This document shows, piece by piece, positions 1-5,872 of a stretch of DNA of 9,254 nt (within the stretch, counting starts at the first letter, position 1; every line of letters begins with the position of its first letter). Below the pieces are notes generated by a model that was given only the letters and a program-made list of their open reading frames with translations, did not search any database and was not told the origin of the DNA. Origin of the DNA: Phycisphaerae bacterium (GTDB lineage: Bacteria > Planctomycetota > Phycisphaerae > Sedimentisphaerales > SG8-4). The stretch spans positions 1 to 9,254 of the forward strand of contig JAUVYQ010000105.1 in the NCBI GenBank assembly GCA_030603035.1. Reading direction: 5' to 3'. The translations under genes and the position numbers were made by a program.

Positions 1-208
1 GGAATAAAAACAGGTATTCGTATGGCAAAACACAATATTGCAAACCTCGATTACTGTTTCTTACTGAGCAAAAACGGCTATGCGAGAGTTTCTGGTAAGC
101 TTTTAAGCTTCCCATTTGTTCAATTAGCGTAAGACACGAGGTAACTTCCTCTATTTTCCGAAATCATCCTTGGTGCGGTTCTCCGCTATATCTGCCATCT
201 CTATGGCG
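1..208 (-). other. Transcribed leader or degraded gene at left edge, uncertain
   Basis: Downstream of the minus-strand promoter there is a 15-codon frame starting ATG at 198 (M-A-D-I-A-E-N-R-T-K-D-D-F-G-K) and ending at TAG 153-151. A second frame, offset by -1, opens just before that stop. It contains an ATG at 115 (M-G-S-L-K-A-Y-Q-K) and stays open to the window edge. A single-base shift at the G-GAA-AAT run (about 158-152) would join the two, so this could be the broken start of one gene, a short leader ORF before a gene outside the window, or chance. No Shine-Dalgarno sequence is well placed and I recognise no protein family. A GAGG-AAGTTA-CCTC stem lies between the frames. Confidence 0.2.
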
Positions 209-214
209 GTTTGT

Positions 215-242
215 ATTATACCAAATTTCAAACAAAAGTCAA
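215..242 (-). promoter_or_regulatory. Probable sigma-70-type promoter firing leftward
   Basis: Read on the minus strand there is TTGACT (242-237), a 16-nt spacer and a perfect TATAAT (220-215). Transcription would start near 208 and run off the left edge of the window. Within the first 60 nt of the predicted transcript are two compact hairpins, GCCAT-AGAG-ATGGC and GCGG-AGAA-CCGC, so the product may be a structured leader or a small RNA. The hexamers are clear. What is transcribed is unknown. Confidence 0.5.
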
Positions 243-440
243 GAAGAAAATTGGCCACAGATTTCGCAGATTTCAGGATTTTTATTAACCGCAGAGAACG
301 CTCCCATTTACCTCCAGCGTAACGTCTCAATCTGTCAATTTTGTACGTATTCTAACTCTTTCTGGCAAAATGTCCACAGTATCTTTGGCAAGTAGCCAAG
401 GGAGCAGCCCGGGCAAAGGGGCTGGGCAACAGGGATAGGT

Positions 441-495
441 TATCAGGTAATCAGGTAATCAGGTTGCAGGATATCAGATTATCAGGGTATCAGGA
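441..495. repeat. Degenerate octamer tandem repeat (TATCAGGT)
   Basis: Seven consecutive units are visible: TATCAGGT, AATCAGGT, AATCAGGT, TGCAGGA (one base short), TATCAGAT, TATCAGGG, TATCAGGA. The period is 8, so it would shift frame if translated, and it sits outside any gene. The flank GATAGGT just upstream is shared with the second array at 591-614. Confidence 0.8.
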
Positions 496-530
496 TAGCT
501 CGATGTGAGGCGAGGGGCAAGGAAAGAAAA

Positions 531-569
531 GAATATCGAATATCGAACAAGGAATGATGAATGTCGAAG
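531..569. repeat. Degenerate GAATATC heptamer repeat
   Basis: Two exact GAATATC units (531-544) are followed by degraded relatives (GAACAAG, GAATGAT, GAATGTC) ending in GAAG. The period of 7 and the sequence differ from the neighbouring octamer arrays, so this is a separate repeat family lying between them. Confidence 0.6.
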
Positions 570-590
570 TGGGCGGCGGGGGCGATAGGT

Positions 591-614
591 TATCAGGTAA
601 TCAGGAAATCAGGA
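591..614. repeat. Second TATCAGGT octamer array
   Basis: Three units are present: TATCAGGT, AATCAGGA, AATCAGGA. With its upstream flank GATAGGT this repeats the opening of the array at 441-495, so the two probably derive from one element or from a duplication. Confidence 0.7.
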
Positions 615-654
615 TAACGAACCCTGCGTAAAACCTTTCGACTCCTTCGGCGGT

Positions 655-684
655 GCTCAGGACAGGTGCGCTCAAGACAGGCGC
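655..684. repeat. 15-nt tandem direct repeat
   Basis: GCTCAGGACAGGTGC (655-669) is followed directly by GCTCAAGACAGGCGC (670-684), 13 of 15 bases identical. The preceding TTTCGACTCCTTCGGCGG resembles a short intergenic repeat type often seen next to CTCAGGACAGG. It runs straight into the CGCAGGGGG arm described for the terminator hairpin. Confidence 0.65.
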
Positions 685-701
685 AGGGGGTAAACGCAGA
701 A

Positions 702-726
702 CGAAAACCCCCTGCGATGCAGGGGG
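702..726 (-). terminator. Probable intrinsic terminator of the rimO-pgsA operon
   Basis: On the minus strand an 8-bp perfect stem CCCCCTGC-ATC-GCAGGGGG (726-708) is followed by TTTTCGTT. It lies about 140 nt past the pgsA stop in the direction of pgsA transcription. The same CCCCCTGCG strand (708-716) could instead pair with CGCAGGGGG at 682-690, giving a mutually exclusive alternative fold. The T run is short, so termination efficiency is uncertain. Confidence 0.45.
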
Positions 727-758
727 CTGATAAATGTGTTTCGTATGGGTTGGGGACG

Positions 759-819
759 TGCCGAATGAATCGGCAGGCTAACTATAATCAAATCAGAGGG
801 CGGGTTAGCCAAATTTGCC
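759..819. other. Pair of hairpins downstream of pgsA
   Basis: TGCCGA-ATGAA-TCGGCA (759-775) is a 6-bp stem with a 5-nt loop. GGCTAAC (776-782) pairs with GTTAGCC (804-810), and the outer GGCA/TGCC (772-775 with 816-819) could extend it past a small bulge. The two overlap at 772-775, so the extended form competes with the first hairpin. No T tract follows on either strand. Function is unknown; RNA processing or 3'-end stabilisation of the leftward transcript is possible. Confidence 0.35.
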
Positions 820-868
820 TGAACGCTTACAAAATTTTGCCCTTAAACTACCCGTTAGCCAGCGGTCT

Positions 869-1501
869 TCAAACGGAAGTAGAATCTCCGGCCCTGACTG
901 TTTCCTTCCAACAACTTCGCTGGGTAGCCCTTATGCCTGAAACAACGGTAATCGTCAGCATGAGTATAAACACTATGGTCGTGAACCAATATCCCCACTC
1001 GGCGGTCTGGACATGAGCCATTTTTATTATCACGGTGCCGATGGCAAAAGACTGGAGAAACATCTTGACCTTGCCGGAGACGGTGGCGGCAAAGTTGACG
1101 CCGCGAGCTTCTGCAATATGACGCAGCACGGTAACGTAAACTTCCCTTAAGGTGAGTATGCCCGCCACCGACCACTGAACAGCCGCCAATGCCCCTGGGC
1201 TGAAACCAAAAAGCTTGGGCTCACCAATTATGGCAAAACAAATAAAGGCGCCGCAGACGAGGACTTTGTCGGCCAGCGGGTCTATCATTCGGCCGAGCTT
1301 GCTGACAACGTTTAATCTCCTGGCGATGGCGCCATCGACCATATCAGTCAGGCTGGCGACAACAAAGATGGCAAATGCTATGTCGAGAAAAATTGCCCTG
1401 TTCTCGGCGTCAGGTGGCGGTGAGTAAAGAATCATAATCAGAAAAACGACGGTTAAAACGAGTCGGCCAAAAGTCAAAATGTTCGGAATAAGTTTCAGCA
1501 T
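869..1501 (-). CDS. pgsA: CDP-diacylglycerol-glycerol-3-phosphate phosphatidyltransferase (phosphatidylglycerophosphate synthase family)
   Basis: This is a membrane enzyme of the CDP-alcohol phosphatidyltransferase family. PgsA transfers the phosphatidyl group from CDP-diacylglycerol to glycerol-3-phosphate, the committed step to phosphatidylglycerol and cardiolipin. The 210-residue product carries the complete family signature DxxDGxxAR(x8)GxxxDxxxD: D53, D56, G57, A60, R61, G70, D74, D78. Hydrophobic segments follow the pattern of a multi-pass inner-membrane protein: residues about 5-26, 38-52, 80-110 and the C-terminal 150-190 region. The opening M-L-K-L-I-P-N-I-L-T-F-G-R is typical of PgsA starts. 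No strong ribosome-binding site precedes ATG 1501. It lies 37 nt after rimO on the same strand, an arrangement seen in many bacteria, so co-transcription is likely. The exact alcohol acceptor cannot be proved from sequence, but PgsA is the best fit. Confidence 0.9.
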   Translation of the reverse strand: MLKLIPNILTFGRLVLTVVFLIMILYSPPPDAENRAIFLDIAFAIFVVASLTDMVDGAIARRLNVVSKLGRMIDPLADKVLVCGAFICFAIIGEPKLFGFSPGALAAVQWSVAGILTLREVYVTVLRHIAEARGVNFAATVSGKVKMFLQSFAIGTVIIKMAHVQTAEWGYWFTTIVFILMLTITVVSGIRATQRSCWKETVRAGDSTSV

Positions 1502-1538
1502 AATCCAAAGTTTACCCCGTTACCGGCATAATTCAATA

Positions 1539-3023
1539 CTAAATTTGCTCAACGAGCAAATCGTAGTCTTTCGTGGCAACGACTTTTGTATTGATGAACT
1601 GTGCGGGTTTTGCCGAACAATTTTTTATGATGCAGATGCTGTCGATATCGGGCGCCTGGCCGTAAAAGCGCCCCTTGCCCGTGCCTGCACGGTCAACCCC
1701 GTTAGAAATCGGCGTGTTAGCCCGTAAGTTTTCGTTAGTCTTACGGGGCTTACTTCTAACGGGGCCAACGGAATCAACCAGGCAGGTAAGTTTACTGCCG
1801 ACCCTGTTTCTATTTTTGGCAAAGACGATTTTCTGCTGGGTGAGCATCAGCTCTTCGAGTCGCTGCTGTTTTATCCGGTCAGGAACTTGAGCGGGCATAT
1901 CGGCTGCGTCGGTGCCGGATTCGGGATAGAACCTGAAACAGCCGAGTGCGTCAAACTTCGCCCATTTGATAAAGTCCAGAAGCTCGTCGAATTGTCGGTC
2001 GGTTTCGCCGGGGAAGCCGACTATCAGAGTTGTTCGCAGTGAACAATCGCCCAGCCGCGAGCGCAAGTTTTCAATCAGTCGGCAGATGCGCTCTTTGGTA
2101 TCGGGCCGGCGCATGGCCTTTAAGATTTTATTGTTTATGTGCTGGATGGGGACATCCAAATAATTGACGATTTTTTCACTTCTTGTGATGGTTTCGATTA
2201 GCTCATCATCAATTCCCGCCGGGTAAAGATACATCAATCGAATCCACGCCAGGCCGGCAATTTTTTCAAGCTCCCTTACAAGTGCAGCCAGGCCGGTTTT
2301 TACCCCGTTAGAAATCACCGCCAACAGGGAGCAGACGTCGGGCGTCTTACTTCTAACGAGGTTTATTTTCAAATCGCGCCCGTAGTATGTGGTGTCCTGT
2401 CCGATTATGTTTAACTCGACTGCGCCTGCCGAGACCAGTTCGACGGCTTCGGCAAGAACAAGCTCTTTGGGCTTGCTTCTAAACGGGCCTCTGATTGCCG
2501 GTATTGTGCAAAAAGAGCATCGGTGATTGCAGCCCTCGCTGATTCGCAGGTACGCCCAATGACGTGGGGCAATAAGTAATCTGGTTCTATCATCACTGAT
2601 TGCGTGCGGCGATTGCTCCAGGAAAGCAGCGGGCTGCTCGCAAGAAAGAGTTTTTTCGATTATCCGGGCAATATTGTCCCGCTGGCCAAGGCCGACAATG
2701 GCGTCAATACCGTCGGCCTGGTTGAAAAGCTCCCGGCCTAATCTCTCCGGCAGACAACCTGCGACGATTACCTTTTTTACCCGCCGCGGCGGGTTGAGTT
2801 TGCAGGCCACCGCGCGTTTTACTGCCTCGAGCGCTTCAGCTTTGGCCGGAGCGATAAACCCACACGTATTGATGACAACAATATCGGCATTCTCAGGCTC
2901 GGCGGTTATCAGCAAACCCGCCCGGGCAATTTCGGCCAATATCCTTTCGCTATCAACTATATTTTTAGGACAGCCCAGCGCTATGAAGCCGACGGTTACT
3001 TTTTTTTGCCTTTTTTTGGCCAT
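1539..3023 (-). CDS. rimO: Ribosomal protein S12 methylthiotransferase RimO with two in-frame insertions
   Basis: RimO is a radical-SAM enzyme with two iron-sulfur clusters that adds a methylthio group to a conserved aspartate of ribosomal protein S12. The N-terminal UPF0004 domain has its three cluster cysteines at C18 (L-G-C-P-K-N, the RimO form rather than the MiaB form), C54 (N-T-C-G-F) and C90 (A-G-C-L-P-E-R). The radical-SAM motif CxxxCxxC is C165, C169, C172. The C-terminal TRAM domain starts around residue 408 and ends in A-P-D-I-D-S and Y-D-L-L. The protein is 494 residues, against about 440 for E. coli RimO. The excess is two stretches, residues about 221-241 and 420-443, encoded by palindromic elements. 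Without them the length would be about 449 and both junctions read like ordinary RimO. All catalytic residues are intact, so it is probably functional. ATG 3023 has no clear Shine-Dalgarno sequence. pgsA follows after 37 nt. Confidence 0.93.
   Translation of the reverse strand: MAKKRQKKVTVGFIALGCPKNIVDSERILAEIARAGLLITAEPENADIVVINTCGFIAPAKAEALEAVKRAVACKLNPPRRVKKVIVAGCLPERLGRELFNQADGIDAIVGLGQRDNIARIIEKTLSCEQPAAFLEQSPHAISDDRTRLLIAPRHWAYLRISEGCNHRCSFCTIPAIRGPFRSKPKELVLAEAVELVSAGAVELNIIGQDTTYYGRDLKINLVRSKTPDVCSLLAVISNGVKTGLAALVRELEKIAGLAWIRLMYLYPAGIDDELIETITRSEKIVNYLDVPIQHINNKILKAMRRPDTKERICRLIENLRSRLGDCSLRTTLIVGFPGETDRQFDELLDFIKWAKFDALGCFRFYPESGTDAADMPAQVPDRIKQQRLEELMLTQQKIVFAKNRNRVGSKLTCLVDSVGPVRSKPRKTNENLRANTPISNGVDRAGTGKGRFYGQAPDIDSICIIKNCSAKPAQFINTKVVATKDYDLLVEQI
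1697..1764 (-). repeat. Palindromic element, copy A (in-frame inside rimO TRAM domain)
   Basis: This 68-bp element has perfect 11-bp terminal inverted repeats CCCCGTTAGAA/TTCTAACGGGG. An inner 8-bp stem, CCCGTAAG (1721-1728) with CTTACGGG (1740-1747), makes a second palindrome. Flanks are TCAA and CCAA (3 of 4 identical), compatible with a 4-bp target duplication. Read in rimO sense it encodes V-R-S-K ... I-S-N-G-V with no stop. 68+4 = 72 nt = 24 codons, which preserves the frame. Removing it gives V-D-S-V-D-R-A-G-T-G-K-G-R, close to the E. coli RimO V-D-E-V-D-E-E-G-A-I-G-R. Confidence 0.88.
2303..2361 (-). repeat. Palindromic element, copy B (in-frame inside rimO radical-SAM domain)
   Basis: This 59-bp element has the same inverted ends (one arm CCTCGTTAGAA, with one mismatch that is a G-U pair in RNA) and an inner stem AGACG/CGTCT. 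It is flanked by a perfect 4-bp direct repeat, TTTA at 2299-2302 and 2362-2365. In rimO sense it encodes V-R-S-K ... I-S-N-G-V in the same phase as copy A. 59+4 = 63 nt = 21 codons. Removing it joins G-R-D-L-K-I-K-T to G-L-A-A-L-V-R-E-L, the same spacing as canonical RimO proteins. Confidence 0.9.
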
Positions 3024-3117
3024 AATCCGATAAGAATAGCAAAAAAATGCGGTTTGGTCTAATGTTGATTTGGGTAAGATTAAAGTAATTATTTTTGCTC
3101 AACTAATTAAAATATGC

Positions 3118-3145
3118 TTGACGATAGAGAAATATGCAATATAAT
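3118..3145 (+). promoter_or_regulatory. Sigma-70-type promoter of the secretin operon
   Basis: TTGACG (3118-3123), a 16-nt spacer and a perfect TATAAT (3140-3145) lie in an AT-rich divergent spacer between rimO and the secretin gene. The predicted start near 3152 leaves a 5' leader of about 95 nt. That leader includes an AGGAG (3199-3202 region) followed by a 9-codon GTG frame (3202-3231), which may be incidental. No equally good promoter was found for rimO on the other strand. Confidence 0.65.
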
Positions 3146-3246
3146 AATGCGAGATACCGTTTTTATTTACGTTACGTTAAAAGTGCTTAGGCACAATAGG
3201 AGTGGTTTGCCTGTTAGACGTAGGTTCATAAGGGCGGTTATTGATT

Positions 3247-5244
3247 ATGGACAGCAGCCAGAAAATTAGCCGCAGTCAAGCGCTGATTGGGGCTTTGGTT
3301 GTAATAACTTTGCCGTGTATTTGCGGCTGCGGGGAGTTATTAGGCACAAAACCTGCCGAATTTCAATCCGAAAAGATCCTCAGCGATTTGAGTGCAGTTA
3401 GAATCACACCCGAGCCCAATATCCCTCTGCCGCAAATCTACAAAGACCCACCTAAAATCGTCAAGCATATAGTCGGTGGCGCTGAAGAGTGGAAACTATT
3501 CTACTTCGGCCAGTACCTTACCTCAGACGAATTACAAGCTATCGTCCATGAGATGTTTGCCACGCTACTTTTCAACGCAAAAGGTAAATCAACTACCATC
3601 AAGGACTACAAGGTCATCAGCATCCGCCCTACCAACCAGTTGATAGTAAGATGCCCACTCAAGGAAGATATCGACGCGGTACTTGAAACTCTGGAGTGGT
3701 CGGATGTCCCGCCGGTTCAGGTTAAAATAGATTGCATTATATCCGAGGTTTATGCGGATAAGACACTGGACCGGTCAACCACTATAGAAATCTTAGACCT
3801 ATTCGGTGAGGATATTGCTTTGAAACCTGCCGGTATACCTTTCATCGAGCAGCTTCGCTTGTTAGTGGAGGAAGGGGAAGAAGTATTCCCTGCATTTCCC
3901 GGGGCCGTCCTTAGAGACGTAGCTCGTGCAAAAATGGGGCTTAAGGCCGGATACTTGAGCGATAAATTCACAGCTTTGGTGGATGTGTTGGAGTCTCACG
4001 GTTATCTCAAAATCCTGATGAACCCCACCCTTGAAACCGTCAATGGCCAGATGGCAAAAATCTCGGCGACTCAAAAAATACCGCTGCAAAGGATAACTAC
4101 AGAGCGTCCGGAATTGGATTATGTAACAACGCAATTCGAATATGTGGAGATAGTGGATTCGCTTGAAATCACTCCCCACGTCTACTTTGGAGACAGCTCC
4201 ATCGGCCTGAAAACAAAGATCGTTCTCAGCTCAAAATTAACTCCCGAAGGCGTCAAGCAAATAAGCATCGTCACCAAAAAAGAAATCGACAATAAAGAAA
4301 ACCGCATCAGACAAGGCGAAAGTCTGGTAATTGGAGGGATAAGAAAGATTGAGGAGCGTGATGTTGTCCGCGGCTTCCCAATCCTAAAAGACATACCCTT
4401 CCTCGGCATGCTGTTCTCAGGCAGAGATTTTGAAGAGCGAGCCGTGGAGACTATATTCATATTAACCCCGACCTTCTCCACCGGCGGCATCCCAAGAGAA
4501 GAAATGCTCGAAGAGCTCAAAAGAAAACACGAAAAGGCTTCCTCCAAATTCATGGACCCCCTCGGCATCAAAGCCCTCGAAAGAGAACACCAGCGCAAAG
4601 CCCGCGAGGCTGAGGAAGCACGTATCAAGGCCGAGGCAGAAAAAGCAGAGGCCCGACACGCCGTCAGAGAGGCCGACGAGCAAGTCAAAAAAGCAAAGGC
4701 CGAGACCGAACAGGCAACAACAAAAACCAAAAAAGCTACTGCTGCCGAACAGCAGGCAAAAGTCGAAGCTGAAAAAGCAAAGACCGAAGCTAAAACAGCC
4801 GCAGAAAAAGCTGCTGTCGCCGAGAAGCAAGCACAGACCGAAATAGAAAAATTAAAAGCCGAGGCTGAAAAGGCGAAGGCCGAGGTCGAAAAAGCAAAAG
4901 CTGATGCACAAAGGGCAGCGGCCGAAGCCGAAAAAGCAAAAGCCGATGCAGCAAAAACCAAAGCTGAAGCCGAAAGGTTAGCGGCAGAGGCCAAAAAGGC
5001 CAAAGCTGAAGCCGAAGAAAAGGCCAAAGCTGAAGCCGAAGAAAAAGCCAAACGAAAAGCCAGGGCAAAAGCCAAACGAAAAGCCAGGGCGAAAGCCAAA
5101 CGGGAAGCCGAGGAAAAGGCCAAACAAGAAGCCGAGGCAAAGGCCGAAGCTGAAGCCGAAGAAAAGCCCGAGGATGAAGCTGAAAATACCGAACCTGAAG
5201 ATGTGAAGCCCTATAGTCGTGTCAAACCTGAGCGGCGTTATTAA
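3247..5244 (+). CDS. Secretin-domain lipoprotein with long Ala/Lys/Glu-rich helical tail
   Basis: This is a probable outer-membrane secretin-like channel protein of the type II/III secretion and type IV pilus superfamily. Numbering here is from an alternative TTG at 3241; the chosen ATG 3247 is better spaced from AGGGCGG (3231-3237). A hydrophobic segment (residues 14-29) ends in I-C-G-C30, a lipobox-like site, so a lipid-anchored mature protein is likely. Residues about 95-170 resemble a secretin N domain, with T-N-Q-L-I-V near 131. Residues about 235-412 form the secretin domain, with G-E-S-L-V-I-G-G-I (359-367), F-P-I-L-K-D-I-P-F-L-G-M-L-F (379-392) and I-L-T-P (407-410). From about 445 to 650 the chain is almost only A, K, E and R, as in a TolA-type long helix. 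At one N domain the periplasmic part is shorter than in GspD. No other secretion genes are in the window, so the transported substrate is unknown. Confidence 0.82.
   Translation: MDSSQKISRSQALIGALVVITLPCICGCGELLGTKPAEFQSEKILSDLSAVRITPEPNIPLPQIYKDPPKIVKHIVGGAEEWKLFYFGQYLTSDELQAIVHEMFATLLFNAKGKSTTIKDYKVISIRPTNQLIVRCPLKEDIDAVLETLEWSDVPPVQVKIDCIISEVYADKTLDRSTTIEILDLFGEDIALKPAGIPFIEQLRLLVEEGEEVFPAFPGAVLRDVARAKMGLKAGYLSDKFTALVDVLESHGYLKILMNPTLETVNGQMAKISATQKIPLQRITTERPELDYVTTQFEYVEIVDSLEITPHVYFGDSSIGLKTKIVLSSKLTPEGVKQISIVTKKEIDNKENRIRQGESLVIGGIRKIEERDVVRGFPILKDIPFLGMLFSGRDFEERAVETIFILTPTFSTGGIPREEMLEELKRKHEKASSKFMDPLGIKALEREHQRKAREAEEARIKAEAEKAEARHAVREADEQVKKAKAETEQATTKTKKATAAEQQAKVEAEKAKTEAKTAAEKAAVAEKQAQTEIEKLKAEAEKAKAEVEKAKADAQRAAAEAEKAKADAAKTKAEAERLAAEAKKAKAEAEEKAKAEAEEKAKRKARAKAKRKARAKAKREAEEKAKQEAEAKAEAEAEEKPEDEAENTEPEDVKPYSRVKPERRY
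4999..5097 (+). repeat. Two 24-nt in-frame tandem duplications in the secretin tail
   Basis: One 24-nt unit encoding A-K-A-E-A-E-E-K is repeated at 4999-5022 and 5023-5046 with one base difference. Immediately after, a unit encoding K-R-K-A-R-A-K-A is repeated at 5050-5073 and 5074-5097, again with one difference. Near-identity at DNA level points to recent slippage or unequal exchange that lengthened the tail by whole heptad-scale blocks. The second pair replaces the mixed-charge pattern with a strongly basic patch. Confidence 0.85.
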
Positions 5245-5272
5245 AATTTGATTTTTAGTGGAGTGATGGTAT

Positions 5273-5701
5273 ATGGATAATCTCGACAGCAGCAAAGCTT
5301 CCGGCAATGAAAATCTCGACGCACCAATTCCTTTTGACGAAGACCTTGACAGGCCGATTCCCTTTGACGATGTCAATACGAGCGAAACGGGTGTTTCACA
5401 CGCGCCTTTGACTTTAGGCGGTGGCGGCCCGGCAGAAGCGCGAAAGGTTGAGGCGGCGCCTCAGCTAACGAGGCCGGTTGAAAAAAAGCCGCAGGAAAAA
5501 ATAGTTTCCTCCGACCGAATCACGGGCATAAAAACCTTCTTTACAAAACTGCACCCGGGCGCTATGGAGTTTCTGGACGAGCAAATCGGTAAGTGGCTAA
5601 AAGCAAACCCCGGTGTTACGATAAAACGAACAAATGTAACAACGGGCGAGGTCCAGGCCAAAAAGACCGAGCCTAATATCATAATTACGGTCTGGTATTA
5701 G
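5273..5701 (+). CDS. Hypothetical protein, acidic N-terminus with repeated PIPFD motif
   Basis: I do not recognise this 142-residue protein. ATG 5273 has a good ribosome-binding site, GGAG (5260-5263) 9 nt upstream. It follows the secretin gene by 28 nt, so the two are probably co-transcribed. Residues 1-80 look disordered. They contain a tandem decapeptide, L-D-A-P-I-P-F-D-E-D then L-D-R-P-I-P-F-D-D-V (residues 15-34), a Gly-rich patch and a Pro/Lys linker. Residues about 84-142 look folded: T-F-F-T-K-L-H-P-G-A-M-E-F-L-D-E-Q, an amphipathic helix, then a basic strand-rich end finishing in I-I-I-T-V-W-Y at the very C-terminus. There is no signal peptide or membrane segment, so it is likely cytoplasmic. 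A partner or adaptor role with the secretin or with the downstream ribosomal cluster is only a guess. Confidence 0.75.
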   Translation: MDNLDSSKASGNENLDAPIPFDEDLDRPIPFDDVNTSETGVSHAPLTLGGGGPAEARKVEAAPQLTRPVEKKPQEKIVSSDRITGIKTFFTKLHPGAMEFLDEQIGKWLKANPGVTIKRTNVTTGEVQAKKTEPNIIITVWY

Positions 5702-5872
5702 TTCGCATCTCGCAGCTCGGAGTCAAACCACAAGTCACGAGCGACGAGATACGAGCAGCTTTCTCAGCTGGCTCTCACCGCAATCATTCTTTCAAAGGCC
5801 AGCCTGGCGGACACGGCCCAAGCCACACAATACGCAATACCAAATACAAACATCGAAGGACAGCAGTGTGAA

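Larger units (their letters stand above)
243..868. other. Gene-free, repeat-rich spacer
   Basis: No frame in this stretch looks like a real protein. The left part (255-300) carries CCACAGATTTCGCAGATTTC and AACCGCAGAGAACG, which look like members of dispersed intergenic repeat families. Then follow two ATCAGGTA octamer arrays, a GAATATC heptamer run, a 15-nt direct repeat and a cluster of hairpins before the end of pgsA. An imperfect GC-rich hairpin (CAGCCC and GGGCTG, about 402-425) lacks a T tract. The density of unrelated short repeats suggests a tolerant insertion zone downstream of the rimO-pgsA operon. Confidence 0.55.

Noticed and set aside
441..495. Possible CRISPR array
   Set aside because: The units are contiguous 8-mers without spacers, and no cas gene is present.
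666..1016. 116-codon plus-strand frame
   Set aside because: It begins in a direct repeat, runs over hairpins and overlaps the antisense 3' end of pgsA. No ribosome-binding site and no recognisable protein.
1511..1522. TTTACCCCGTTA between rimO and pgsA, identical to the left edge of palindromic copy B with its flank
   Set aside because: Only one arm is present and no TAACGGGG partner lies nearby. It could be a relic half-element, but 12 bases are too few to claim it.
1544..1560. TTTGCTC-AAC-GAGCAAA hairpin at the end of rimO
   Set aside because: It overlaps the last rimO codons, is followed by only a short T run on the minus strand, and lies just before co-directional pgsA, so terminator function is unlikely.
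3098..3103. TTGAGC as -35 of a rimO promoter on the minus strand
   Set aside because: The hexamer 17 nt downstream (TCTTAC) is a poor -10, so the call is not supportable.
4182..5123. 313-codon minus-strand open frame opposite the secretin tail
   Set aside because: It is a shadow of the A/K/E-rich tail. The reverse complement of GCC/AAA/GAA codons gives a Ser/Ala/Phe-rich nonsense protein with no family features.
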